A stretch of DNA of 64,000 nt from Eutrigla gurnardus (GCA_963514095.1 OY741272.1:28469188-28533187), one strand, 5' to 3'. Counted from the stretch's first letter, positions 35,334-50,890 are shown. Made by a program: numbers and translations. The notes: a model not told the origin generated them from the letters alone.

Positions 35334-36559
35334 AGAACAGAGGAGGACAACTATGATGAAGCATCAGAAGAAAACACACCTCCTCTGCAAACAACGTGTT
35401 TCCTTTTTTAGTTTAACGAGTCATCAACCGGAACATTTCTACGTCATATTGATGTAAATTAAACATGTATTTATTATAATATAATATAGTATTTGTAAAG
35501 AAGCGGAGCAGTTTGAGTATAATTGATAAACCTGATCAGCTGGATTTGATCATTAATGAATAATTAATGTGACGCAGCAAAAAAACCGAGACGAAAACAT
35601 CTTCAGGACACATGTCGAAGCTTTAACATCGATAATAATAGAAGAATAGTTTTTATGCACATTTTCAAGTAAGTTTTATTGCACATTAATACGTTTTAAT
35701 GTGGGGAAATGATTGTATTAGCAAATTGGCTGCAGATTAATTACGTCACCTTATTGCGTCACGTCTTCTTCCGGTTTTAGCCACCAGCCTTTCGATGCTT
35801 CCACCTCTTTATCGTCATAGTTTAGCACAAATTAATTGGCTTTTTTTCCTAGTTTGTTGCAGCTACATGGAGTCAAAGTCGCCACCTAGTGGCCGTTAGA
35901 TGAACTGCAGCCCAGGCACTCGGACAGAAAGCAGGCCTGAAATGTTTTTGAACGCAAACTAAAACAAATAAATTGTCTTTCGTCTGTCAAATAAAGGAAT
36001 AAAAATGATCTTTGATTGAATAATGAATAAAAAATAATTTTATATAAGGCAACCGGCCTGGCCAAGGACAGGAAAGATCGTGATTACGGCAAAGTGTGGA
36101 TGAATTTTAAAAATAAAACAATACATAAATATATCACTACGTAAAAAAGAATACATTCAAAATATTATTTTATTAATAAAAAAAATCAAGAAATAAAAAT
36201 AACTAACTAACATAATACAATGCAGATTAAATGTATAAATATAAATATATGAAAATAAATAAGAGTTTGATTTAAAATCGTGATTAACGCTGTAAATCAT
36301 GGCTTGGGTTAAAATAAGTTTGTTATGTTATGTTTCGTAACGGACAGAGAATAAAAAATAAGACACGAGGGACCCGAACAGCCGTCTCCTGGGTGAAAGT
36401 CGAGTGTTTGTTTGACCCCTACCATTCAGCCCGACCTCATCACGACGCCGACATCGGCGACTCCGATAGGAAACATATTTGTGACGCTCGATAACGAACC
36501 GAGAAGAATCACGTTATTGTCTTCTGACCAAAGATTCTCTCAGTTTCCTGTGTCGATAT

Positions 36560-36623
<64 letters not shown>

Positions 36624-36737
36624 GTCCTTGAGCAATGCCACTGCTTCTGATCTCCTTTTCAAGCTTATCTCTCTCTGACTGATGCTCCCGGTTTCACCAG
36701 CTGTGTTGTGGCCATGGCAACCCAACAAACACACCAC

Positions 36738-36802
<65 letters not shown>

Positions 36803-36900
36803 CCAGGCACCAATCTCATTAACTTCTGGGAAATAATGTTTTAATTAATTACATTTCATTTTAAATTATACATACATTCTATTTAACTATTTATATAAAA

Positions 36901-36934
<34 letters not shown>

Positions 36935-37404
36935 TTATATATATTTGTAATATATATATACACAGTATATACAAATATATCATTTAATGATATATTTCAT
37001 GAATTTCCTTATATATTTTTGATTAAGCATTATATATTGTACTATATTATATATTTTGAGTTAATTATATACATACATATATATATATTTATGAGTGTAA
37101 TTTAATTTACTCGTCTACAGAAGCTAAATTGACAACACGCCGCCGGGGGACAGATGTTCCACCGTCACACAGCTGGACACGTTTCATCCTCGCCGTTATC
37201 CGCAAACGTTCTCCAACATGACGTCTGGATTTTGGGACACGCTTGTGTGTCGTCCCCCCCCCCCCCCCCCCCCCCTTAACGGAAGTGTCCACTCAGCACT
37301 TTTGTTCCCAGCATGCTCTTCCCCTGGAACCACTTACGACACCGACATGTCTCAATTCATTTTACAGTGAGGTGGCAGTGTGTGATGTTGTCCACCGACT
37401 ATAG

Positions 37405-37451
<47 letters not shown>

Positions 37452-38288
37452 CAGTGTGAGGTTGGGTGTATCTAGCAGAGATAGATGGTGACTTCACCAT
37501 CTGGAAATCTAGTCTCTCTCTGTAAAGAACTGTTGACCCATGATTCAACTCTTCAACTCCACAAGGGAGAGAGAGAGGGAGGGTAAGGAGGAGAGGACGA
37601 GCGAGGCGGCGTGTTAAAAGTGCTCATCACGAGGAGAAGAATTGGAGTTTGAGTCGCCGACACGACTTTACTGATGTGACGTTTTAATGCTCTGCAACAT
37701 GCTCCACACAACGTGCAAATAATAAATGCGTAACCGGCGGAATACACGCAGGATATTCAAATCACGCCTGAGTTCATGACATCATCCAGAGTGGATTTCA
37801 CCAAGCTGGATTCACTGGATCCAGCAAGACCCACGTGGGCTGGTTCACCACAGCTGGAGGAACCAGAATAAAGTATTGATCTGTGATTTAATATCAATAA
37901 CCAGATGAACAGGATGCTGAAATAACTCCATCATGATGGTGATCAGTAAAAAGTGCTGAGTCATGCTTTGTTAGGTCAGTCTGCAAGACCACAAGATAAC
38001 AACCTTTTAAAACGCTGGTTTTCTGAATGGAGTCTGGTTGATGGTGCTAGGCTACGCTAACATTGTAGCATAGACAGTCTAGTTTACACGCAGAGTCTCT
38101 GTAGTAATCTCCGATATTCTTTTCCCTTCAGCAGGACGACAGGAGCATTAGCATTACTAGCATTAGCATTACTAGCATTAGCATTAGCAACAATGGACCT
38201 TTTTCATGGCAGGCATTTTGACTCCATAATATATAAACCACGGGTTAAACTAATAATTAGCATGCTCACCGGGACGCACACGGGGTTT

Positions 38289-38417
38289 GGCGGCATCGAG
38301 GAGTGCCTGAATCTCACGACGGTGTCCGCCATGAAACCGTGTATGGTTTGTCCGTTCTGGGCTTCCGTAGAGACATCCATGTCGGGGAACCTGCTCCCTA
38401 TAAAAGGTTCATTCTGG
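38289..38417 (-). other. Exon-like open stretch of unknown origin
   Basis: On the minus strand a good acceptor (TTGTTGCCCCAG) precedes about 43 open codons including PFIGSRFPDMDVSTEAQNG and a donor-like CCCG|GTGAGC. I recognise no family. The flanks (ATTAGCATTACTAGC runs, AACAATGGACCTTTTTCATG) look like repeat DNA, so this may be a decayed element or an isolated pseudo-exon. Confidence 0.2.
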
Positions 38418-39199
38418 GGCAACAACAAACACAACACTTCTTATTTTCATGTGATTATACACTCAAGAAAACATATCTATATGTATATAATATTCCATTC
38501 CTTGTTGTTTACACACCTCATGTTACACATCAGCCCGAATATGCTGAGAATCCTGGAACTTGTTGAACACAAAGAGGCGTGTGCGTCCTTTTGTCCTGCT
38601 GATAAGTGTGTGCTGATCCATCATGATAAGCCGTGTGATCTGTGATGGGACTCCGGCCGGAGAAACAAGCCAGCAGCCTCGCTGATACCTTCAACTCAGT
38701 CTGCTGTTCCTCTTCGCTGTTCACCCTCGCCGTGGTTCCTGCTCGCCGTATTAACATGGCTGCCTGCCGTCCCAGAGGAGCACTCAGGCATCTGACCAGT
38801 CAACCAATCGGCTCTGGAGATTGATGACGGCCGATGGAACACATTCCTGCCGAATGAACAACAAATTATCTTCAAATGCAAACTCTCTGCTACCTTTTCT
38901 CTAGAAAACACAGAGATCCCAGTGACCCGGGGAATATTTGTTATTTCTTCTACGCTCACGTCTTTAAACTGAAGGACCATCAGGAGGCCTCCGTTGTCTC
39001 TTCTGTTCTCTCTCTGAGCCCACGCATTAAGACAGAAAGAAGTACAAGAAGCATTTAGTTTCACAAACAACATGCATGCAAAAAGATGCTTCAGTGTACT
39101 TTAATTCATTTCTATATTTACAATATATAATTACTTTACTAAAATATCACTTGGAATACTGGTGATGTTTCTACATACAAACATTTGAGTTCAGTAACT

Positions 39200-39840
39200 T
39201 AAAATGTTTCTGAAAAGTGAAGCCTATACTGAAGTGCCTTAAATCTGCATTCTCCCTGCTGGCCACCAGGGGGCGACTCCTCTCTGGTTGTATAGAAGTC
39301 TATGAGAAAATGGTCCTACTTCTCTCTGTTGGCCACCAGGGGGCGACTCCTCTCTGGTTGTATAGAAGTCTATGAGAAAATGGTCCTACTTCTCTCTGCT
39401 GGCCACCAGGGGGTGACTCCTCTCTGGTTGTATAGAAGTCTATGAGAAAATGGTCCTACTTCTCTCTGCTGGCCACCAGGGGGCGACTCCTCTCTGGTTG
39501 TATAGAAGTCTATGAGAAAATGGTCCTACTTCTCTCTTGATGTATTATCTCAGTAAACATTGTAAACATGAGTTTATGGTCTCAATCTCTAGTTTCAAGT
39601 CTTCTTCAATCCAGCATGATGTTCATTTAGTACATTATGGTCCATTTAGAGTCCACCAGACCAGAAAGCAGGGGATGCTTTAGGGGGCGGGGCTTACCTG
39701 CTGAGTGACAGGTCGCTAACACGCTACCAATGCTAGTTAGCTACTAAGATGACTTTAACACTTAGCTGTAAAGTTGACCCTTGAATTCTAGAAGCTAACT
39801 TTGTTAGCAGCTTCTCACCAGAATCCACATGGATCTAGAT
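39200..39840 (+). mobile_element. 70-bp-repeat host element, 4 internal units
   Basis: Units at 39252-39540 (forward CTCF-like core; one copy has GGGTGACTCC), followed by the conserved body (TGTATTATCTCAGTAAACAT, CCAGCATGATGTTCATTTAG, GGGGGCGGGGCTTACCTGCTG). This is one of the best-preserved copies. Confidence 0.7.
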
Positions 39841-39908
39841 CGATCCTGCTTGGTTTCGTTTGCAGGTCAGGGCCCAGATGGTTCCTCCCTGCTCTCCTTA
39901 CAGACAGG

Positions 39909-39973
<65 letters not shown>

Positions 39974-42900
39974 AACAAAGTGAGGACATTTTCACTTCTT
40001 CAAAGGCTTCTGAGATTAGATTACGGTGAGGTGTGTTGGGTGTGTGTTGGTGTCCAGCATTTGGTTGTGATGGTTAAGTATAGGGTGCATGTCAATAAGG
40101 GTCCAGGTCCAGTACAGGGGTGTGTGTGTGTTTCTGAATGTGTGTGTCTGTGTATGACCCTCCCATCATTGCTATTTAGTGATATGAAAGGAGGAAGGAT
40201 GAGCTATTCTACAAACTGCTGGCTGACGATACGACAAACTTCCTTGAAATAAGGGTATTTTTTTTAATAATCATGCCATTAAAACACACTGAATTAGAAA
40301 TATGACAACAAGAAGAAGGTTACATTAATAGAGAGCAGTTCCTTTTGGTGTTTCTTTCATCCTTGCTGTTGTTCTTGGCTCGATGCTCAGCAGACCTTGA
40401 GCTGAACAGCAGAGAGAAACTCACAAACAACCAAAATAACGCCCAGAAAACCCTTTTTGTAACATTACAATAAGAGCATTTGGATACCGGAGGAATGCAG
40501 CAGCTTACAACACCAAAGATCGTCCAGAAGATGAGAAAACACTCTTTGACTCTCAGAGGACGGAGAGGGAAATCCTATAAATTGTCGACAAAAATAAAAA
40601 ACGTGGTGTCTGGGCGGAGGGGAGGCAGGATTATGAAGAAAGACGAGCTACCGGTGTCGGAAAAACTGAAATCGGCAACACTTTGGGTAGGTGGCTGGAC
40701 ACTTTGCATATTAACAGTTGACTCAAAGCCATCACATTTCCGTTGAAACACTCCCTGTCTGCTCGCTCGCAGATAAGAGGCTCGGAGAGCGAGGATGAGG
40801 GGAGGTCATGGACTGGTCACACACCGAAAACTGGAATTTAATGTGAAAAACAATAAAAAGACTCTGTAGTCCGAATCCAAAGTTAGTTATTGACCTTTAT
40901 CCGAGCTTTCCCTTTCTCCCTGACGATGATAATTAATGGCCGTGAGTGACCTGAGTCCTGACTGCTACGACCTTTGACCTCTGAATCGTGTTTTCTTTGG
41001 TCAATGTTGGTGTCAGATTCGCAGCAGACGCAGGTGGTGAACTGGTTCCCATCGGACTCCCAAGAGGTCTCTCTGAAGAGATTTGAGTAAACACCTTGCA
41101 AATAACACAGGAGGGGAGCAGTTCGGGGGGGTCTTAGCTCAGCGGATACAGGACTAAGTCCAAGACAGGAAGTGATTGATAGAGTGGTATGACCAGCTGC
41201 AGGTCTCCGTTATTAACAGTGTTCAGGCGACCTTGAGTCAACTGACAAACACGAACAAACGCGGATACAAAGGAAAAAAGACGTAACACTCATTGGTTGG
41301 AATTGAAGGCGATGAATCACAGCAGAAGTAGAAGTAAAGAAGCATAAGTTACGATAAAAAACACCGCAAAAATAGTACGTCATTAACCCCCAGACAAATT
41401 TGAATGATTCATAAAATCAAGTATATCAAATTAGTTTTGCTTTTTTTTAAGGGCAGTATTTTCTCTGAAATCTTGGGGGCGTGTCCTCTGAAGACTCTGA
41501 AACCACGCCCACTCACAGTGACTTACTACTTTTGCCGAATGCCAACACACACAAGATTTCTGCCCGGCTAACTTCCGGTTTAGCCTGATACTAACTAGAA
41601 CGGTAATTGAAAAAAATTTAATCGTGTGACTTTTTAGGCTCTCCGAATGTTATCAGACCAATTTGATCAAATTCCGATATGAAACAAGTAGAAATTTACC
41701 CAGCATTCAACAGCTGCAACGGAATCGACGGAGTAGCCGAAGAACAGAAATCCAGTTTTTAAAGTTGAAGTTGAAGCACATTTCCCCAATGCGCTATAGT
41801 GGATACAAAGTCAATGACAAGAGACAAATTCACATAGAATACAAAAATACTGATTATTGCAGACGTGAGAATAAAACATAATTTAAACTTTTCCTATTGC
41901 AAGTAACACAATTTGTCATACGTTGTATATCATTTATAAATGATGCTCTGTCTTTTCCCCCATCTCTTGATTTCCAACTAAAACGATCTACCCAAACCTA
42001 CTGAAACGATAACCATCCTCCCACAAAACGCAATGATTCAGAGTTAATGAACACGACAAGTTTCCCCGTGTTGTCGTGGAAGCGGTGATTTTTTTGGAGA
42101 AGGCTTTGCAGATGTTTTTGTGGAAGCAGATGTGAGTGAGAGGACAGAGCGGTAAGAACGATCCGGGAGGTGGTCGTACGTTGGCCGGCTATCAGCTATC
42201 GGCTCGGTAAGTTATGTTCTGGCTGTCGCGGGCGATTCCTCAAAGATACTATCTCTGTCTGTGAGGGGACGGCTGAGGGGAAGAAGAAGAAGAAATCGGT
42301 ATGTATATATATATATATTTTCAGAGAGCAACAAATCACGGCTCGTTTCCTTAATATCCAGCCAAGTCCGCTGACACCATCTAAAGCTGCAGAAGAGCTC
42401 GTATACATCGGACAGCAGATCCAAACATGTGACCTGCTTGAGAGGCCTTTGATTTACCTCAAAGACGGCATCGTCATCATCCGAGGTTAAATTCAACAGT
42501 TATTCCTAAACTGGGAACGTGCTAGTTAGCTGTTTGGTAAATGCTCCGGTTGTGTTTAGAGGAAGTACAGACGTTTGGATGGAAACAAAAATACAGAAAA
42601 CAGACTTCGTATAAACACACAAAAGCAGCGTGGACTCCTGTCTGATAAGACCGGTCGGCTGGTTAAAACAAAGGTTATAAATAGGATGAATAAACAGAGC
42701 GAGATCAACCTCTTTCTGCCTTGGATGACCCTTGACCTTCCTGAGAGTCCTTCAGGCCAGACAACAGGCTTAAACTTGTGTTTTAATGGCCTGAACCACA
42801 TGAAACAAAGAGGCAAAGAGGTTTTATCCAACCAGCTGTCAGATACGACAAGTTGTCAGGAGCAGAGGATCGGAAATAGTAAAGATAAAAGAGGCAAGAC

Positions 42901-43689
42901 GAAGGTGAAACACAACAATGTGTGAAGAGAGAGAGAGAGATGCTACAAGAATAAGACCTCCATTGTCATAAACCAGAATGAACCTTGAACATGAGATTAA
43001 CCGAGATCTTCCTTCGACTCCGGCGGTGACCTCAGAGGGTTCAAGAACACCTGAACCAGAAGTTGTACTGGTCCGCCAACTTAACAAGCTGTAAACGACA
43101 CAGTTAGAGGCTTAAAACAGGGCAGTGGTTTAATAATTGAAATAGCATAAATTCTGTTATAAAACTAGAGAGCAAAAGGAAAGGACCAGGTTTCATTGGT
43201 TTACGAGATTAAACCTTTTTCTTTGATGTGAGGACGAGCCAAGAATGTTTTTTTCTCTCTACTTTTTGTGAAACACTTTCGATTGACCAGCCGGTGAACT
43301 CAACACACACGAACACGTCTGATATCTGTTCGTCTCCGTTTCCTTCGCCAGCAGTCGTCTCCGACTCCCCGTTAGTTACTTTATGGTGCCGGCTGGCTGA
43401 CTGACTCATTATGAGCAGGTGACAAGGACGAGATGAAGACGGAGGGCCACGTTAGATCACTGGACCCCGAGAGTCAAGTAGTTAGACCGTCACAGGCGGG
43501 TGGGAGGAAGACAGGTGGGTTTTTCCTCACTGTGCTTCAAACGTCTAGCATCAGTTTGGTATTGACGTGTCCTGTTACATACATCACGCCTTTTCAAAAA
43601 CTTCCGTCATCACAGGAAGTTTGTTCTGGGCAACAAAACCACTTACAAAGGTTTTTGGAAAAGAGCATGGGTGTCTAACAGGCAAGTGA

Positions 43690-44130
43690 CTTACACTTCC
43701 ATTCTCTCTGCTGGCCACCAGGGGGCGACTCCTCTCTGGTTCTATAGAAGTCTATGAGAAAATGGTCCTACTTCTCTCTGCTGGCCACCAGGGGGCGACT
43801 CCTCTGGTTGTATAGAAGTCTATGAGAAAATGGTCCTACTTCTCTCTGCTGGCCACCAGGGGGCGACTCCTCTCTGGTTGTATAGAAGTCTATGAGAAAA
43901 TGGTCCTACTTCTCTCTTGATGTATTATCTCAGTAAACATTGTAAACATGAGTTTATGGTCTCAATCTCTAGTTTCAAGTCTTCTTCAATCCAGCATGAC
44001 GTTCATTTAGTACATTATGGTCCATTTAGAGTCCACCAGACCAGAAAGCAGGGGATGCTTTAGGGGGCGGGGCTACCAATGCTAGTTTGCTACTAAGATA
44101 ACTTTAACACTTAGCTTCCATGATTTAAGG
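43690..44130 (+). mobile_element. 70-bp-repeat host element, 3 internal units
   Basis: Forward units at 43703-43920, the second with a 4-bp deletion, followed by the element body truncated near the GC box at 44060-44075. Confidence 0.7.
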
Positions 44131-44406
44131 TACACTTTACAGCTGTCTTCACACACAGTTGAAGCCACTTCAGCCTTGGCTTCACTTTTCCGAACCGGAG
44201 GATGCAAATAAGCAGCTGAGCAACAATAATAAAAAAAAGAAAGAGTGTTGCTATATTTTCCTCCAATGCTTCACTAGATTCCTTGAATTCATTCCTGTTG
44301 GATTTATGTGTAAAATAAAGTGGAACAAACTGGATTTGACACCCGTGGTACCCTGCCAGATAATCACCTCCCTGCACTCAGACCATCCATCTCCTCCAAT
44401 CATCAG

Positions 44407-44494
<88 letters not shown>

Positions 44495-47400
44495 ACTCGA
44501 TAAAGTGCTGCAGGAACGAGTCCTAAAAACCTGGAATGTCAGTGAGCATTGTTTTGGTTTTTTTGAACTTCCGGTTCTCTCTCGTGTCAGAGGAGTTTAA
44601 TTAGAGGTTATAAATAAGATCTGCAGTTATCACAAGGTTAAGATATCTCAATGTTTCGTTCTAAAACAGCTTTGTACATAATATGCAAATGGTTAAAAAA
44701 GGCAGTCGCTAAGACAAATGCTAAGACGTTCATAGTCCGACACTAACTTTTCATTTCTTCCAAAATCATAAGATTCCAAAATCCAAAATCCAACGGAACA
44801 ATCCGAACGTCTTTTTTGATGGGGAAATCGATGCAATGCTAACTTCTACACTCTTTAATAACATATTCTACTCAAGTAAAAAGTACTATTACATTGATGA
44901 AATTTGACTAAAGTACAAGTAAAATCTCCAGTCTAAATAATGTATCAAGTAAAAGTAAAAAAGTAGCTTGTTTAAAATGTACTTTAATTAAAAGTTAGTT
45001 ACATTTTTAATAACGGGTGTAAGGCAAAAAGGAAAAGGGGATATAAATCTCAAACTAGTCTAATTAAATTAAATAATTAAAGGAACAGCATTACAAATTA
45101 AAAGTGCTGAAGTGGTCACTTAAATATAAACAGGGCTTCACTTGATTTCCTTCAAGTTCGACTTCGAGTTCGACTTCGTCCATCTCCCTCTTTCTCGGGA
45201 TTTAGTGCTTTTTTTTGTTCTTCCTGCCCGTCATTCATTGTTTTATTTACAGCTAAATGTTTTGTTAACTCAGTAACAGATGTGATTTGAGAATGTAGCA
45301 AACCTACTTAAGTAGAAGTAAAATTACAGATTTAAAAAAGTACAAGTACACAAAAAGCATGTGTGTACCTGTGTGTTGTTGTAGCATGCGTGTGTGATAA
45401 GGGGGGGGGGTCAGTCATGCGGCCTCCTGCTCAGCGCTGCCCACCATGATGAAGCACCAGACACATTCCAGCACTTTAATAACAAATGGGCTGACAGGGA
45501 ATGATGGTGATGTCGGGGGGGAACGCCTCAGTCGTCAAGTGTAATAACAGATTATTCTAACGTTGCCGTGACGAAGCTTTGATGGCGACGATTTGGGAAG
45601 TTACGTTGTTTTTTTTTGTGAGCTCTGTAGAATCATTGCAGCCTGTCGATCCCGATAAAAAAAGAAACATATTAATGCAGCGTGGTAGCAGATACGTCTC
45701 CTGTCTTGCAGTTTTTTTCCCCCAACATCTCTATCTTCTATCTGTTTTCTTTCCATCAGAACTCCCTTAAAAAACCTTCTATTTCGAGGTCCACATGTTG
45801 CTCTTGGAGGACGGCCCGACTCCGCTTCCGACACCGAGAAAAAAACAGAAGAAAAAACAAACAGTGGTGGTTTTTATCGGATACATACAGAGATGACCAC
45901 GGTGGCAGCGGGCAGGAGCTCCGCCGATCTGAATCCGATGACTTCTGACCTCATTTTTAATCCCCCCCCCCCCCCTCCCCCAATCTGACAGGTCATTAAG
46001 GATCCAGACTGAACACCATCAATCAACAACAGATTACCATCGACTCGCATTGTTACCTCCCACCAAATAGTTTGTTGAAAGCAAAAACACTTTGTCCATC
46101 ATTTTATTAATTAGTTATCAAAAGACTATTTGCAGAAGAAGAAAATGGACCTGCAGTTACATGACAGCCATGTCACCTTCACAACCGCTCTGAAAAATGT
46201 GTTTTACAGAATATTAACCCTGCTGTTATCCTTGGGGGACAAGTCAATGTTTAACATCTCTAAGGTTAACATTATTTTTTTGCTTAATATTCAGTGACTT
46301 CAATTTAATGGGGGCAATTAAACATACAATAAACTTGATATGTTTGGACACGTTTACAAAAACGTGTTAACTTCCAAAGTGAGGGTAACATGAGGGTTAA
46401 ATAATCTCAAATTATATATATATATTTTTTAAGTTAGATAAAGTCATAGTTATCAGCTAAAAGAGGAAAATGTATAATCTACAATGAAAAATGTTTACCA
46501 GTTATGAAAAACCTTTGAGAGGGGAAAAAAAACATGAGAACAAATAAGACAGGAAGTGAGTAAATCAAAGAAGTGACCTCTGTGTATCAGTAAATCAGCC
46601 ATCGGAGCCGTTTCTAAAAATGACCGGTCAACAGAATGTGAATGTTTAGTCCCCGAAACGGATGATTTAACCTTTAAAACACTGAAACAAATAAAGGAGC
46701 AAAAAAAAAGAAGCAACACAGAGAACGGAAAACATTTAAACATGAACGCTTCTAACTGTGGAAACGAAGTTTTAAATATCTGCTCCAGCTACTGTCGTAG
46801 TTAATGGTTAATACGTAACCATGACAACCAGCACTCGGAGTCTGAGGTCAAATCTTTTCAAGGCATCAGTGAAATTAAGATTATTTTATCTCTCACGTTT
46901 AACATCATATGAATGACAAATGTTCTTATCGTATAAAAAGGTCATTTTTAATAAACCAACGAGCGGATAAAGAAGTTCAAATGTTTGAAATCACATCCCA
47001 GGAAAGATACAGCTGATCATGGTGCTTTTAAAATGTTATGTTATTAAAACAAATTGGAAAGGCTTCACAATTCCTGTTCCATGGCGTTACATGTATGAAG
47101 GTATGAAGGGGTTCACTGAATTTCACTGTATCTAGCAAGACACATCGGCTGGTTTACTACAGCTATATGAGCCCAAAATAAACTATTTACCTGTGATTTA
47201 ATCGCAATAAACGGATTAACTACATAATGATGACAACGTGAAGTCGACTAGGAGCTTTTCTGAATGGACCTCACATTTATTGTTTTGGACTTTGCGTTTG
47301 GCTTACCGGTAACAGCATCAGTACGCTGATGACACACTGGTTTACATCTCAGTATTGCAGCTGTTGCTACGTCTTGCAGCCCATTAATGTCTTGTCGGGG

Positions 47401-47783
47401 GGGTTAGCCAATCAATTATCTAATCTCACACAGTAGAGAAGTCGTGGCTGCAGACACATCAACGCTCTGCTACGCTCAATGTGCTGTTAAAATTCATAAA
47501 GGTTTTTCAAAGTCAGGACTATAAACACAAATCCCGAATTACAGGACAACCTCTGTTTATTGTTCCAGCCTCACAGGTCTCATCTATTTGAAACAGAATC
47601 TAGGAAAACAAGATGAGACGTGGCGGCCGTTATCTACGAGTTCAAGCCCCGGTTCAACATCAAAACAAGAGAACACAACGGTTACCAACGGCCTCCAATC
47701 TCTGACATTTGGAGGCCGGTAACTAAATACATTTGTAGCATAATGGAGGTTGGCAGGTCGTTGGGGAGATGTGATTTAGAGCG

Positions 47784-47875
<92 letters not shown>

Positions 47876-48759
47876 AGACAGAGAGAGATGGACTTCTTCT
47901 CTCATGTGAGTCCTTTACTGTTAAAACGTTTGAAATGCAGCTTTTACTCACAAACGCAAAACGTGAGACAAAACAAAGAAACGTTAAAAAAAAGTTATTG
48001 TTGTGATGTCGGGGGTCACGTGAATTATTTCTTTAGTTCCGAGTCTTTTAAATTCTGAATTCTGACTTTTTTCTGAAATTTTGGTTGAAAATTCTGACTT
48101 TAACTCTGCGATTAAAGTAATTTTTTCCCTCAATTTTCTCATCAATCTCATACATTTTTCCCTCAAAATTTTGACTTTTTTCTAAGAATGTTGAGAAATA
48201 AAAACTAAAGCTAAATGTCCCTAACGCTCTTGTCCTCCATCATCCGGACGGCGAGCGCCCGGCTGACGGAGGGTCTCGCCCTCCAACACCTTCGCCCGCC
48301 GTGCGTCTCGGCGACCCCAGCTTCAGGCGCCATCTCCATCAATAACAGAAGAAGTGGCTTCATCTTGCACGTGGCAACCGCACACTCGCATTCCTGTGTA
48401 GATATATAGGCATCAGTGACAGTGCTGGTCCGGGGGAGGACCATGTACCCATAAGAAGTTAAAGCCTTCCCAGGAAATCAGAAACGTATGTGTGCCGCCA
48501 CGGTGGTCCGGCGTGGAGGATAACTCAGTCCCGAGTCCACCGAGGACTCGGAGCAGAACGGCTTCCTCCATCTCCCATTTCATCCCATCTTCACCTCCGT
48601 CTGGCTGCTGTCTGACACGTTTCTAAGGGTTCAGAGACCTCTCCGGTACTCGTTGGGTCACATTTAGGTTACGTTTCCCCTCAAGGACGATCTCGGTAGA
48701 GTCACATTAAATCTTTCTGGGATTTTAGTGAGTTTGAGGCTGAGAATCAAGAACATAAT

Positions 48760-49405
48760 TCAAAGGTTCAACTTTACATCTAAGTGTTAAAGTCATCTTA
48801 GTAGCTAACTAGCATTGGTAGCATGGTAGAGACCTGTCACTCACCAGGTAGCCCCGCCCCCTAAAGCATCCCCTGCTTTCTGGTCTGGTGGACTCTAAAT
48901 GGACCATAATGTACAAAATGAACATCATGCTGGATTGAAGAAGACTTGAAACTAGAGATTGAGACATAAACTCATGTTTACCATGTTTACTGAGATAATA
49001 CATCAAGAGAGAAGTAGGACCATTTTCTCATAGACTTCTATACAACCAGAGAGGAGTCGCCCCCTGGTGGCCAGCAGAGAGAAGTAGGACCATTTTCTCA
49101 TAGACTTCTATACAACCAGAGAGGAGTCGCCCCCTGGTGGCCAGCAGAGAGAAGTAGGACCATTTTCTCATAGACTTCTATACAACCAGAGAGGAGTCGC
49201 CCCCTGGTGGCCAGCAGAGAGAAGTAGGACCATTTTCTCATAGACTTCTATACAACCAGAGAGGAGTCGCCCCCTGGTGGCCAGCAGAGAGAAGTAGGAC
49301 CATTTTCTCATAGACTTCTATACAACCAGAGAGGAGTCGCCCCCTGGTGGCCAGCAGAGAGAACAACAGTTTAAGGCACTTCAGTGTTTGGCTTTTTCAG
49401 AAGCG
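48760..49405 (-). mobile_element. 70-bp-repeat host element, 5 internal units
   Basis: Reverse-oriented body (48760-49013) followed by five 70-bp units at 49014-49363. Confidence 0.7.
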
Positions 49406-49744
49406 GAAGGTCAAGCCTTAATGAATTGAAGTGACCGGTGGGTCAATGTAATTGCGGCTATTACTTGGCCGCTCGTTGCCATGGTTACAGCTGCTAGTGC
49501 TAACGAGCGCCAGGTCATCTGTTATCCTTTTCCCTTGCTTTATGGTTTTGGTTGTTTTGTTTATTGTATATTTACGTATATAGCATCTTCTTCTTCTGTT
49601 TTCTTTCCTCGTATCTTCTTCTTCTTCCCATAGTCCCCCCTCTCTCTCTCTCTCTTCAGTTTCTCTGATGTCTCAATGCAACAGACATGAAGATAATTCA
49701 TAACTCGCCGAGTCTGATAAGTGCTCGAAAAAGGGAGAGTTGGC

Positions 49745-49806
<62 letters not shown>

Positions 49807-49930
49807 CCTAGGCTTATTTAAGAGCCTATAAATGATGTGGAGGGCGACCTCTGAACTCTGCTGACCTTTGACAGCAGGGCGACGTTTTGGGGGATTATCT
49901 CTCTCTCTCTCTCCTCGCGGCTGAGACAAA

Positions 49931-49969
<39 letters not shown>

Positions 49970-50370
49970 GATGCCAGTGATTCACAGCTGAGGACGTGCT
50001 CTCAGTGCAGTCCGTCACGCCGAGGCCCCGGCGAAGAGAAAAGACGGTGAAGCCTGTTATTTATCAGCGTCGTGAGGTTTCACCGCAGTTAAAAATGTGC
50101 AGACGGAAGACAAACGGCACCGCCATATTTCAAACCGGAGAATAAGAGATGCTCAGAGAGAGCTTTATAGTTTAGATGTTTTCTCTACTTTTGAATTCTA
50201 CCGACGTGTTCAAACTGCTACAGGATCAGATTTAGTGTGTTGGAGGAAAAAGGTCAGGTGGAGAAAACAGGTTACTTCTTTGTCTAACTAGTTCATTTGC
50301 AAATCTGTTACCGTTCAAACATTATCGTATTTTCTATTGTTTACGAAGGAACAATAGAAAATTGGAAGAC

Positions 50371-50890
50371 TACTATACAACCAGAGAGGAGTCGCCCCCT
50401 GGTGGCCAGCAGAGAGAAGTAGGACCATTTTCTCATAGACTTCTATACAACCAGAGAGGAGTCGCCCCCTGGTGGCCAGCAGAGAGAAGTAGGACCATTT
50501 TCTCATAGACTTCTATACAACCAGAGAGGAGTCGCCCCCTGGTGGCCAGCAGAGAGAAGTAGGACCATTTTCTCATAGACTTCTATACAACCAGAGAGGA
50601 GTCGCCCCCTGGTGGCCAGCAAGGAGAAGTAGGACCATTTTCTCATAGACTTCTATACAACCAGAGAGGAGTCGCCCCCTGGTGGCCAGCAGAGAGAAGT
50701 AGGACCATTTTCTCATAGACTTCTATACAACCAGAGAGGAGTCGCCCCCTGGTGGCCAGCAGAGAGAAGTAGGACCATTTTCTCACAGACTTCTATACAA
50801 CCAGAGAGGAGTCGCCCCCTGGTGGCCAGCAGGGAAGATGACAATTCAAGGCACTTCAGCGTCTGCTTTACTTTTCAGAACCGGTTGCTG
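50371..50890 (-). mobile_element. 70-bp-repeat host element, 7 internal units, body truncated
   Basis: Seven reverse-oriented units, then the short end (TTCAAGGCACTTCAGCGTCTG). The long body on the left is missing, so this copy is truncated or the array was translocated on its own. Confidence 0.7.

Noticed and set aside
41110..41160. tRNA-like sequence (CTTAGCTCAGCGG)
   Set aside because: The A-box resemblance is not followed by a foldable cloverleaf or a B box.
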